A stretch of DNA of 64,000 bases from NCBI GenBank assembly GCA_003952965.2, contig CM025855.1, positions 3,381,257 to 3,445,256 on the forward strand, in the 5' to 3' direction. The translations under genes and the position numbers were made by a program. The notes below the pieces were generated by a model. The model made no database searches. It saw only the letters and a list, made by a program, of their open reading frames with translations, and was not told the origin of the DNA. Below are positions 47,331 through 58,891 of the stretch, piece by piece. Position 1 is the stretch's first letter, and the number at the start of each line of letters is the position of its first letter. This DNA is from Morella rubra (lineage: Eukaryota > Streptophyta > Magnoliopsida > Fagales > Myricaceae).

Positions 47331-48759
47331 ACTAATTTTAATCCTTTTGTTTTTAATAACGTGAAAAATTCGCTGCACGCTTCTGCACACGGAGTTCAGA
47401 CGAATGTCTTAGCCTAGTTTAGACCAGTGATGAGAGTTAATGCAAAAAAAAATTTGAAGAAGGCTAGACCGCACACAACTGACACTTGCAGTTAAATCAC
47501 GATTTTATATTTCAAGAAAATTGAATCTAAAACCGTGCTTTCATCCACGGAACTCTTGATTCGCCTAGCTACCGAGCCAATCGGAATCGTTTCCGTCAAA
47601 ACTCCAACAAAACAAATTCCCTTTTTATTTTGATCTTCTATTATTTAATTTCCTAACTTCTATTTAATACTAGTCACGTTGTCTAATCTGTCATACGTTT
47701 GAGGAATGAGAAGTTTTGTTGCGTTACGCCACCAGTAGGTGGGGAATCAATCGAAATAATTAAACATGCCCGACGGTGAGTGATTGGTGACTCAGCCACA
47801 ACCTTGTCAATATTGACTCAGCCGAAGTAAATTAAGAAAGGAAAAACCAACATCGGTCCTACAATCTGGGACTTCCCCAATCTTCGTTTGAGTTAATGAA
47901 AGCTTTTGTTGTGCGCCAATTTTGTTTGTCTCTTCGGGATTCGGATTTACTTCTTTTAAATGATTTTAAAGGTTTCTGTTGTCGAGATTGTTGACAGCTT
48001 ATAGGTGTTAATATCTGATTTGCTTTTGAATTGCTTGGAGTTTTTATTTTCAATCTTTCGAGCGTGCTGAATATTTTACTTTAAAACATTTACTTAAAAA
48101 AAAAAAAAAAGGGGTGGGGGGGGGGGGGGAGGGTCGGGTCGTTATGCCATTATTTCAATGTTCATAAAAGTAGATGCCATAAACATGACCATATTCACCT
48201 CGTGGGTTTGGAATAATAGTAGTACCAAAGTCCTGGCCTTTTGGCAATGGAACCCTACCAGTGGAAGATCCGTCCAGAACACATTAAAAAAAAAAAAAGA
48301 TCCATCTGAAGGAATATCCGAATATAAAGCAGCCCATCGAAGCCCGAAAAGACACTAAAATGTTGAAGATGACTTCACTAAAGAAGGGGCCTAGAGCCTT
48401 TTTTTTTTTTTTTTTTAATAAAATAATGTGCAGGATATCAACCTCATAGCCGGCCAATGCATGCCGAAGGTAGAAGAGCATAAAGAAAGAAAGCTGCCTG
48501 GCATCACCATCAGCTGCGCCTGATTCCACTAAACTGCTGTCCAAAATGTACTAATTAAGCTTGTATCAGATAATCATCTGTTTCTTTAGAGTTGAAACCG
48601 TAAAAAGGAACAAGGAGACAAAAAGGATTAAAATGACATCGTGCACATAGAAAAGGAAGTAACTATAATCTTTGACGAGGGTAACTACGAGCTTAAATGT
48701 GGTAATCTAGGGTGATATTTGATTGTAAAAATTTTGAGGTTATAATAAGTCAGCATGAT

Positions 48760-49877
48760 CAGTGACAGAACTAGGACTCAAGTTAAGAAGGGGTAAACTT
48801 CTAAGACGAAATGAAAAAAAAAAAATTTGCTACGTAATGCAAAAAATGTCTTAAAGTTAAAATATCGAAAATTAAAGACTACAAATATTAAAAATATTGA
48901 AATACACATATCGTACTATTCACTGAGACTGAGAAGTGACAACTGGATCCTACAGGCCTGCATCTTCTGAAAACATTGCAACATGGCTTCATTCTCAATA
49001 ATTTCAAAAAAATTTCTCTCAATGTATCATGCTATCATTCATCCCGTCATCTCCCATCGAAACAAAAACGAAAATTCACCAACCAATTCACTAATTAAAA
49101 TTAAGAACAATAACCTTCAACAATTCACAATTGACTAATCACTAATCAACAATTCACAACTGACTATATAGTTAATAAAAAGAACTAAGATTTTTGAAAT
49201 ACTAAGATAAAGTTCAAAGTACTATTAGTACTAAGTTATTTTACGCACTAAGTACTAGAGTATATAGAAGGCATTACTTTTAAGTTATAAATAATATATA
49301 TTCTTACTGCCAACCTATTTTAATTAAGATTATTATACTAGTTATAAAAAATATGTAAAATAATATGCTATGTATTTAATACTAAGTATAAAGATTTTTA
49401 AATACTATTACAAATTATTAAAAACATATAACATGTAGATAGCATATTATTAAAAAAAAAACTAAAAAACTATGAATTGAAAACAAAAACTATCAGAACG
49501 GTGAGTTTTGACTGTTTTGAGACTTGTCTTCAAAATAGTCAAAACTCACTGATTCTCTCCCCCTTTTGAAAAAACCCAAGTATTGAACGCTCCCCCTATA
49601 GCGTTTGGATTATAAAATTTTAACAATTTTTAACAAAATTTTACTTTTATCAAACACATTTCAAATTTTTATTTTTACTTTTATCACTCATTCACCATCT
49701 CAATACACCTCTTTTTTAACACCAACATAAAACTTTAACAAAATTTTACTAAAATTTTATAACCAAACGCTATATAAGTCTCCAGCCCCTCCCCTCTTCA
49801 TCAAAGCTCTAGATCACCCATAAAAATAAAAATAAAAAATGGCAAAACCCAAGCCAGGCGATTTGAGTCCGCCACTA
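48760..49877. mobile_element. Non-autonomous hAT element in segment C
   Basis: AGCATGAT is perfectly duplicated at 48752-48759 and 49878-49885. The ends CAGTGACAGAACTAGGACTC and, inverted, TAGTGGCGGACTC fit the common plant hAT terminus CAGTGGCGGA. The 1,118-bp element lacks a transposase and carries a nested MITE at 49601-49770. The empty site is seen in segment A at 35210-35225. Confidence 0.88.
49601..49770. mobile_element. 170-bp MITE nested in the hAT element
   Basis: The ends are inverted: GCGTTTGGATTATAAAATTTT and its partner AAAATTTTATAACCAAACGC (one base of slack). They are flanked by TATA on both sides, so a TA duplication is likely. This fits a Stowaway/Mariner-type element. Confidence 0.85.
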
Positions 49878-49927
49878 AGCATGATTACTATCGAAGCAAA
49901 TAAGATAGAGAAAATAATTTAAGACTA

Positions 49928-49949
49928 AGAGAGAGAGAGAGAGAGAGAG
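49928..49949. repeat. (GA)n microsatellite in segment C
   Basis: About ten AG units. Confidence 0.85.
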
Positions 49950-50202
49950 TGAGATACAAGATTTAAGTGATTCAGTCTATATACCTACATCCACTATATG
50001 GAGATCTAACTGGATAAATTTGTGTACTCACTAATGTAAGGATGAAATTACATAGGGTCTTTATTTATAAGCTTTTGATTACAATAACCATGAAACTTTA
50101 ATAACTCTAATAAGAACAGAGAAGAGTGAGTAAAATGGAGTTGGAGAGACTTAAGGAACCGGTTGAGACTCTGCCTTGTGAACATTAAAGATTATCCAGG
50201 GC

Positions 50203-50909
50203 TAGGGGTGCTCATTTTCACCGGCGGTGGCGGTTTTAACGCTAAAATAGCCACCGCTACCGGTACCGTAACCGGCAAGAGCGGTTATTGTGCCTTAGCG
50301 GTGCGGTGGCGTTGTCAAATATGTGATTCCCTCAATTGCGGTGACGGTGACAGTTTTCGCCAAACCATCACCTACACTACCGTTAACCCCTCCTAGTTGA
50401 AACTTGAGATGATTATTGATTATGTGACATACTTTTGTTGGGCTTTTATTGGAATATGTTAGTTGGTTTATGTCACATTGTTTAACACTTTTATTGAACT
50501 TTAGTCATTATGTTTGAATATGATATTATGTTGGACTTTTAGACGGCTTATTATATTTGTTATGATTATTATGATTATGATATTATGTTTGAATAGGTTA
50601 TGATATTTGTCCATTTGATATAGGCATCAAATGGTCTTAATGGTCCAAAAAAAATCCAAGGAAAATAGCTCAAAACAGTGAAAAAAAATAATGAAAAGCC
50701 CAAAAAAAAGTTTTTTTTGCCTAATATTGAATAGGGTTTAAGCGGTTATCGCATAATGTCGCCATCTGGTAGACTGTTACTGTGGGCAGGGCGGTTATTG
50801 TGCCTTAGCGGTGCGGTGGCAGTGGCGGTGTTAATTATGTGATTTCGTCAATTGCGGTGACGGTGATAGTTTGTCAAACTGTCAATTACACTACTATTAA
50901 CCATCCCTG
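50203..50909. mobile_element. hAT-like insertion with internal direct repeats in segment C
   Basis: It interrupts the shared sequence that is continuous in A near 35325. The ends are TAGGGGTG and, inverted, CAGGGATG. The flanks TCCAGGGC and TCCATAGT are a weak 8-bp duplication. A block of about 120 bp beginning GCGGTTATTGTGCCTTAGCG occurs at about 50280 and again at about 50789. Confidence 0.65.
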
Positions 50910-52607
50910 TCCATAGTTATAGATTTTTAAGATTTCAGGCGAGGGAGTGTAACGATGGTTTGACGAGGCTTGAGATAGAGTTGGTATGTATAAGTGAGTA
51001 GAAGCAGGAGATGACGGTGATTTAATAAAAGATGCTCGCTTTTCTCAAGAATTTTGGCTACTTTGCGTTAAGGTTTTTTTGTTGTAGATCCAATTTCCAT
51101 CATTTCATTTCACAGAGTCCAGAAAACTCAAGGATGTTCGGCGTCCTTTCTTGCAAGTCTCTCAGAAAAAGGACAAGGGTGTTTAGAAGGGCTCAAGAAG
51201 ATGTTTTGGCTGTCTCTTGTGTGAGAAATTTTAACCTATGTTTTGATGCCAAATTTTTTGCAACACTTTTTCGCCAGGAGAATTTGTATTACTTCCAATA
51301 AAAAAAAATTCACTAGACCCATCCAAACACCACCTAGATTTCTTTGCACAAAGGAGCTTCCACCATGTATATATATAGTTTTTTTTTATATAAGTTTCCA
51401 CAGGAAATATTGTGGATGTGTTGAAAATGTAGATTCCAGCGTAAAAGGCAATGTACCGAGTTATTAATTCCCTAGTAATTGATGAATGAGTATATCTGTC
51501 AGATTGGCAGTAGCTAATGCTTTTTTTTTTTTTTAGAAATAAATGTAAATCAATCGATGTAATCGAATTTAATTCTGTGATAATAAAAATATAAAATTAA
51601 ATTCTCTAATTGTACTAATTCATTGTCTTTTGCTTCAATCTATATTGAAATATGCAGAAATTGAATAAATTTTTTATATAACAAAGTATAAAAGTAATAT
51701 TTCACGTGATGTATGTAAAAATCGAATTAAACTTTATGATAACAAAATTCTTCTAATTCTATTTTCATTTGTGATCCATACTTTATCAAAAACTGATTTT
51801 ATATTTTTATTATCATAAAAATTAATTCGATTTTTACGTATAATAAAGCAGAATATTTTTATTATTTTCGTTCTTCTTTTTTAACTCGTTCTCTGTCCAG
51901 AATTGCACTCATCCTCGTTCCAGATCCAATTGTCTCGTCGTCAATCATCAAAGCTTTCGCTGTGCCTTGATGCATGTGACTCTTAACCCTGGCTTTGACT
52001 CCTTCCCTCTGTATGTTTCCATGTAATTGAGAAAAAGAGTATGGAGAGACCCCAGCTATCGCCACCCACCCACCCTACCCCGTGCCCCCCTCCAACTTTC
52101 ACTGATTTTCCTTCGTTTCGCAACATCAGGCCTGTGCTAGGGAACGGTCGGCTTCGTTTCGCTACTCTCTTATCTCTGTAATTTTGTGATCCAAACTCTT
52201 CTCCTTTTTCGAAGCCGTCCATTTTTAGAGATTTGAAGACGTGGGTGGGGTGTCTGACAACGTGCCACAGAAGTTTTTGGATCATCGGACACCGAAAACA
52301 GATCCGATCCACACAAGCACAAAATCCGAAACTAAAGAAAACCAGAAACCATGAAAATTCGGGACCTCGACGAATTTGACTCCGGCGATTAAAGATAGAG
52401 GAGTTTGAATAAACATCAGTAATACATTTTTTGATACAAAAACTAATCTTGATTTCGAAAACAAAGATCAACGAAACCACAAGCTTAACATCACACACAC
52501 ACACAAATAGCGGAGAAAAATAAAAATGTACAAAAAATATAAGCCATTTTCGATTCTCCGCTGCATACGAATCACACATGCGTGATTCGTCAGACGCCGC
52601 TAGAAGA

Positions 52608-52916
52608 TCATACAGCGGTTTGAGGAGGGGGGCCCTGGTGGGCCAGGGAAAGCTGGTTGACGAGGGAGAGGATACGAGCGTTGTAATCTCGCGCCTGCTG
52701 GACGGCCTCCGCCTCTAGCTCCCCAAGCTGGGAGCAGAGTCTCTCCTCTGCCTCCTCGGCGACTCGGAGCCTCTCCCAAGCCCTCTGGAGCTCCTTCTTC
52801 ATCTGCTCCTCCCTCACCTGGCTCTCCCTCAACTCCTTCTCCAGTTGCTCATTCCTCCTCCTCAGAACCTTCTCTTCCTCATCGCTCTTCTCCCTCCTTC
52901 CTACAAAACCCACCAT
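52608..52916 (-). CDS. RESPONSE TO LOW SULFUR (LSU) family protein, copy C
   Basis: An intronless 102-residue protein with ATG at 52916. It starts MVGFVGRREKSDEEEKV, has a heptad-like charged region (RRRNEQLEKELRESQ, EEQMKKELQRAWERL), and the LSU core RVAEEAEERLCSQLGELE with ARDYNARILSLVNQLS. It ends PPPQTAV, as copy A does (SPPQTAV). The changes from copy A are scattered substitutions with no indel, consistent with two retained genes. A TATA box lies at 53021-53028. The UPE-box at 53045-53064 has one mismatch. Confidence 0.88.
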   Translation of the reverse strand: MVGFVGRREKSDEEEKVLRRRNEQLEKELRESQVREEQMKKELQRAWERLRVAEEAEERLCSQLGELEAEAVQQARDYNARILSLVNQLSLAHQGPPPQTAV

Positions 52917-53044
52917 TCTCTCTCTGTCTCTCTTTTCTCTAGCCGTGAATGTTTTAGCAAGGAGTACCAAAGCTCCCGCTGGCTCTGCCTTTGTTTGCAG
53001 GCTTGACGAGCGAGGACGGCTTTATATAGAGGCTGAAACATGTA

Positions 53045-53064
53045 TGTCCAGGTTCACTGTATCT
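53045..53064 (-). promoter_or_regulatory. UPE-box with one mismatch, LSU copy C
   Basis: The minus strand reads AGATACAGTGAACCTGGACA, with G in place of T within the CATTGAACCT core. Position relative to the TATA box (17 bp upstream) is kept. Confidence 0.65.
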
Positions 53065-54793
53065 AGTCATTTTCTCTACCATTTTTTTTTTCTTTTCTAA
53101 GCTGGTCATCTTCTCTACCCGCTTTAACTTTTTTCTCAGTTGCGTTTCAATTTAGATCTCCTTTTATCCTCTAATTTGCCATAAGTTTGACAATTGAGAA
53201 GTTGGGTTGCGTTGACTTAAAAAAAAAAAAGAAAGGAAGAAGAAGAAGAAGAAAAGAGAGAGAGAAGTTGGGTTGCGTTTATCTAACAAAGGGGGACCGC
53301 TATCGGGGATAGTCCACAAGCTAGTAAAAGCAAACAGCCTGGTTCTTATTGGCTCAGACAAATTAGAGACAACATTGTTATCATTACGGTGATTACTGTA
53401 CGAGTTCCTCGACGTCGGTCGAAATTAAGAAAAGTTATCCTTCGGATAAACTTGTTTAATATAAATAATTAATTAACATTGTTGACTTAAATGTAAAGAT
53501 GGCAAGTAAAATGTAGTTTATAATTTATACTTTACAGGAGTGCGGTTCGACTTTATTTTTTAAGGTTCAGCTTTGCTGCTTCGTCGTGGTCCACAAAATT
53601 TAAAAAAAAAGTTCGGAGTTGATGGAGGATCGCACCGCCATGATTTGGATTCTTGCTTTTTTACTTTTCTTATCTATTGTGTTCGATTTCTTCATCGGGC
53701 ATTATTATGTGAAAGATGCTTATGGAAGGAGACAAGGAGTAATGCCAAAAACATGCCTGGGTAGCGGGCGGCGGAGACAAACGGATCCATAAACATGCCC
53801 GCTTGAAGTTTCAATCGTTACCAAATTCACGCCTTAACTTTTTATTTTTTTATTTTTACAAAATATCCCTTTGCTAAATAAATTAAAGACCAAAAGAAAA
53901 AAATGGGGCTTTGCTAGTGTAAAAATTCGTACAAGATATCGCAATTAAAAGAGGAATCTGCTTCAATGTCTTTTAATATATAAACAGAAATGGAGGTAAA
54001 GATAGTGTTTACATCGTAACTTGGGACATAATAATGACTGTTTATTATCTTGGTTTTTAATCCTTTTGCAAGATGTTTATCTTGGAACATAGAGTTGGTT
54101 TGAGCAAGGTGCATTAGCTAAGCACATCAGTTGTGTACAACTAAACAAGTCTTTCTTTGCAAACCAATTTTTTTTTTTTTTAAAATAAAAATATTGTGAA
54201 AATTGAGTTATACTAGAATTTTATTGGCTATATTTAGTTAAGGGTCTTCAAAAAAAAAATTTAATTTTAAAAACGTTTTTCTATCCAAACATGATTTTTT
54301 CACATAAAAAAAATTAAATCTTATCTAATCATTTGTCTCAATTTTCAATTTTCTCACAAACAACACAAAAACCAAAAAGCTTTTTTTTAAAATTCATTAA
54401 AACTCTTTTGATAAAAATTTTATTTCTAAATATACTTTTTTACTCTCATATTCTCTGATAGAATAAATTTTAAAAAAACTTTCTCTTTTTAAACATTATT
54501 TTTGAAGACTCCTCGTTCTTATAAACACCAAAAAAACACATCTCAATAAAATTTCTTAATCATTATAAAAAAAACACTTTTAAAAACAAACCAAACCAAA
54601 CACACAGGGATAGGAGTGTGTGAAACAAAGAGTATTTTTTTTTTTTTTGTCATAGAATGAAATTATTTAACTTAGAAATAAAAATATTATTTTTATTCAA
54701 AATTTTGAATTATTTAAACGTGCAGTCAAAAAATTTTGATGAATAAAAAGTTTCCTAATATTTTGTATTTGGAGAGACTACTTTGGTCTAGGA

Positions 54794-54906
54794 ATTTCTT
54801 CAATTGTCCACGTTTCTTTGTCGTCTGAGCAAACATGCTGGTCCAGTTCACGTGCCCTGCACTTGAAATGACAGATTGATTGCCTTCTTCTTCTGCTTCT
54901 TCTTCT

Positions 54907-54965
<59 letters not shown>

Positions 54966-55075
54966 CTTCAATTGTCCACGTTTCTTTGTCGTCTGAGCAA
55001 ACATGCTGGTCCAGTTCACGTGCCCTGCACTTGAAATGACAGATTGATTGCCTTCTTCTTCTTCTTCTCTTCTCT
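54794..55075. repeat. Direct repeat of about 114 bp around a 51-T run
   Basis: The block from TTTCTTCAATTGTCCACG through AACATGCTGGTCCAGTTCAC to the CTTCTTCTT end occurs at about 54794-54907 and again at about 54962-55075, almost identical. Between them is an uninterrupted T run of about 51 bases. Lysine-rich open frames read across this are artefacts. Confidence 0.85.
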
Positions 55076-56896
55076 TTTTTTTTTTTTTTTTTTCTAAGCA
55101 ATTGATTGCCTTCAATGCTGAAAAAAACTGGTTGGCTCGATATGTACAGGTGCTTTTTTTTCTTCTTCAAATGCAATTGTTCAATCCAAAGGCATGGTCC
55201 CTTGCTAATTAATAAATGGACCCTTGTTTTCAACTTAGTTATTCTTTTATGTTTTTTTTTTAAAAAAAATAAGATGAGAATTCACGGTCAATACTTGAAG
55301 TGTGGACAACAGTATCAGCGATTTACATGTACTCTAACACGTTGAGATGCGTGAATAAGATTTTCTTTTACATGTACCTTATTATGGATTTTGCCTGCAA
55401 ATCCACCACAGCAGTCGCAAGCAACCATTAACATGGCGTTTATCGAATTAAAATTTTAACTTTTAAAATTTTTATTATTATTATAAAAATTTATCTCTAT
55501 TTATTTTTTTATAAATTTTTTTTTTACTTTTTTACTAATTTTTTAATTCTTTCTCTTCATCTTTTTAACCAACTCCTAAAATTTTACTAAAATTTTATTC
55601 CCAAACTCCATGTAAGTTTATATTGACTAATATAAAATTTCTAGCAACATAAAATAAAGTCCACATGTTATGTCTATCTATTTTTAAATTCTATTCTATA
55701 ATTTTAATAGAAAATTGCAGAAAATATATCAATATTAATATAACTAGATTTATTAAAGTATTTTGTGTCCTAAATATTACTGAAGCAAACCGTACGACGG
55801 ATGGAACCATATATTTTATGTTGCCAGGTAAATTAAGGAAGAAAACAAACAACCTAAATATACGTTGCAAACGAATTTGAAAATAGAGATTGAATCCACT
55901 TGACCTCTATAGATGTTTTTTCTTTCTTTTTCGGTTACACCTAAATATGTTATTTAGAGATAAATATATTTTACACTCTTCAATTATTATTTTTAAAGTT
56001 AAATACACTTTGAGCTCATATAAATATTCAAATTTTGACGAAATGTCACCAAATTTTACAAGAGCAATTAAGTTGTGGACTTTACTAAAAAAATTGAGGA
56101 TTTCGTTTGGCACGTGATTGATCAATAATTGATAGGTGTAATGTGATAAAAATAATATAATAAAATACATTTTATACCATTTGTTATAATTTGCTTTTAA
56201 AAGTAATTTTTTGTATCTAAAATTACTATTTTACTCTCATAAAATAGTTGTATTAAAAAATTATGAGAATAAAATTGATATTTAACGTGTAAAAAAATTA
56301 TTTTCTTTTTTAAATTGACAATTTTTTTTATATAAATTTAGACTTTCTAAAATTAATAGTTTATAAATACAAAGTGGAAAAAAAAAATCAAAGTGTAATG
56401 TAAAATACCGTGTTGTTGTAAGGTTAATTATGTACGTCATTGCTTAAGAGTTACGGGGCAGTAACAAAGCTTAGCAGTGGAATTCTTTTCTTTTTTTTTT
56501 TTCTATCCTTCGGAAGATTTCTCTTTTGGCGTCGCGAGGGCAGTAAGACGATTTCACGTGTTGGATGCGGTTGCTGACTCATCTAAACGTGTACTGCCAC
56601 TTGTTTCGTCTGTGGTAAGAAGCAAGCGCTGCGTTTGCAAAGCTGAATTTTGTCAAAATTTTAATTTTTAAATACAAATATAAATTTTGTCACAAGTTCT
56701 TAATTTTTTTCCGATTTTTACATCAGTCAAAGGCCACAATAATATATTTTTAATTTCGAAATTAAAAAAACAAAATTATTTATTTTTCATAATAAACATA
56801 AAAAAATTCACATAAATGAATTCTCTTAATTTTTTTACCAAATTTTATAAATATTTTACATTTTTTTCTTCTCTCCTTTCTTACCAAACTTGTCAT

Positions 56897-57190
56897 GTTT
56901 GTTTGTAAAAATATTTTAAAATACAATAGATTCTTGCATAAAATGAACATCTAAAATTTCAAAAAATTCATACACAAAAACTAATATTTGTACACAATCT
57001 CCAACAATTTTTCACACAAATTCAATATTTTTTTTTAAAAAAATTATAACAAATATTATCTCTCCATATTTTTTCACTTAACTCAAATACTTTTTTATTA
57101 AACAATTACATCAATTCATCTCTTTCTATAACTTTTTATAAACTCCAACAAAAATTAAATATTTTTAAAACTTTTCACTAACTTTTACAC
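56897..57190. mobile_element. Reversed copy of the AT-rich MITE family in segment D
   Basis: It begins CATGTTTGTTTGTAAAAATA and runs through blocks that are reversed relative to 37830-38192 and 62682-63045. Segment E has no insertion at the matching place near 60735. Confidence 0.5.
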
Positions 57191-58278
57191 AAAAACCTAT
57201 GGTTATGTTTGGTTAAATCTCAAAAAAAATTTTAAAAAATTTCACGATCATTTTTTCATCAATTCCAATATTTTTTATACAAACTTCAATAACTTTTTAC
57301 AAACTCTAACAACTTTTAACACTTTTTACAAAATTCAAAAAGTTTTAACAAACTTTTCACCAATACTAAGAAAATCTACACTACTTCTAATAAAAATAAA
57401 CACAAAAAATATTTTTAAAATCAAAACAAATACATCCTATAAAACTCCAATCTACATAAATATTCACAATTCTATCAAAATCTTAAAAATCATTACAAAA
57501 GAAACATTTCCTTAATAAAATTTCAATCTCCTTCAATTTTTCCAAGATTCGAATCCAAGCTTTTCTTGATTTCGTCCGTTGTCATATGATTTCGTTTGAG
57601 AAAAAGAATATCCGAATGTAGATGACGTTGTTGCCCATCGAAACCCGAAAAGACAGTAACTGTTGAAGGTGACTCCACTGCAGATGGGGCCTCGAAACCC
57701 TAATGATGGATCAGCGCCTCACGTCCTACTATCCTGGTCCACATTCTGTCTTCATCCAGCCTTCTCTTTGAGGTAACAATTTTAGAGCTTTTAACAAAAA
57801 TAAAAGTGTACAGGATATCAACTTCAAGTATTCATAGCCGGCCAATGCATGGAACCGAAAGTGGAAGAGTGGAAGAAAGAAAGCTGCTTGGCATCACTAT
57901 CAGCCGCCCCTGATTCCATTAGACTCTGCTGGCCAAAATTTACTAATTAAAGCTTGTACCAGATAATGAACAAGGAGACAAAAAAAAGATTAGCCATTTA
58001 TCTCGTCAGTCGCTGCAATAAACTTAAAACCACATCGTGCACGGAGAAAAAGGGAAGTCGGCGGCACTAACATTGTTATTAGCCACACCTAAATAACTAT
58101 ACTTACTTGGAACCTCTGTTGCTGTCTTTGGTACTAACTTGTAATAGTTTCGAAACTTTTATTTTATTCTCTCCCTTCTCTTTTTCTGTTTATTTTTATT
58201 ATATGATTTATTTATTTTTGTGACGAAAGGAATCTATTGGTTTATCTGTGTATCGGATTCGAACAGATCATACTTAAT

Positions 58279-58891
58279 CATTGGCGGATGCAGGGGGTTC
58301 AACAAGGGTCCTGGACCAGTTGGACCTTGCAAAACATTTTTATTTTTATTTTTAACTAATCCCATTTAACTAGGCCGAGCCCCCCTTAAAGCCCAGCCCA
58401 GCCACCCTCAATTTGCATATCATTAACTTACTCTTAAATAAGATTTATTAGGCTTAATATTGCTCAATTTAACGCACAATTGAGATCTTCCCGAGAATTA
58501 GATGTCCAAATGTACAGAAGTATGGCCTGGTACAGATTGAAGTCCCCCCCATCTTCCCGTCTCAGGTACCAGGTACATAGTACATAGTGTAGAATTTTTA
58601 GTTGAGTTGGTTTTACATTGATTTCTTTTTATAATTTATAACGACAATTTATATTGGAACATGTCTTCAACAAGATGTTTCCCATGTTAGTCTACAGATT
58701 ATATACAATTTAATAAATTTTCATTATATTGAGTCTTTTTTCATAATTTACTTCAAGTATACTTTTTAGTTCTTAATTTTTAATATTTTAACTCCAAGAC
58801 ATTTTTTTACATAAAGTATATATATATATTTTTTTTTTATCATTTTCCTTTTAGAGTTGGCCCCTTCAGATTTATTTCTGGTACACCACTG
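58279..58891. mobile_element. hAT-like MITE in segment D
   Basis: Segment E shows the empty site (CATACTTAACTTGG near 61954). The left end CATTGGCGGATGCAGG and the inverted right end CAGTGGTGTACC resemble hAT termini. The flanks TACTTAAT and GACTTACT match at 6 of 8 positions. The 613-bp element has no coding content. Confidence 0.75.

Larger units (their letters stand above)
42839..48326. repeat. Tandem segment B of the array
   Basis: It opens with GCCCATCGAAGCCCGAAAAGAC and carries the GGCCAATGCATGGAACCG block near 43018. It continues through GAGCTTAAACGTGGTATT (43260), an antisense LSU pseudogene (44610-44893) and TGCCTGGCGACATAATAATG (46385), and ends after AGTCCTGGCCTTTTGGCAAT (48232). 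Confidence 0.75.
48327..56400. repeat. Tandem segment C of the array
   Basis: It opens with GCCCATCGAAGCCCGAAAAGAC (48327) and the GGCCAATGCATG block (48451). After three nested elements it continues with the block GGAACCGGTTGAGACTCTGCC (50156), shared with A at 35285, then LSU copy C (52608-52916) and the TGCTGGTCCAGTTCACGTG block (54837). The end point against D is approximate. Confidence 0.7.

Noticed and set aside
54726-55233. Two long Lys-rich open frames on the minus strand
   Set aside because: They come from the 51-T run and the duplicated 114-bp block around it.
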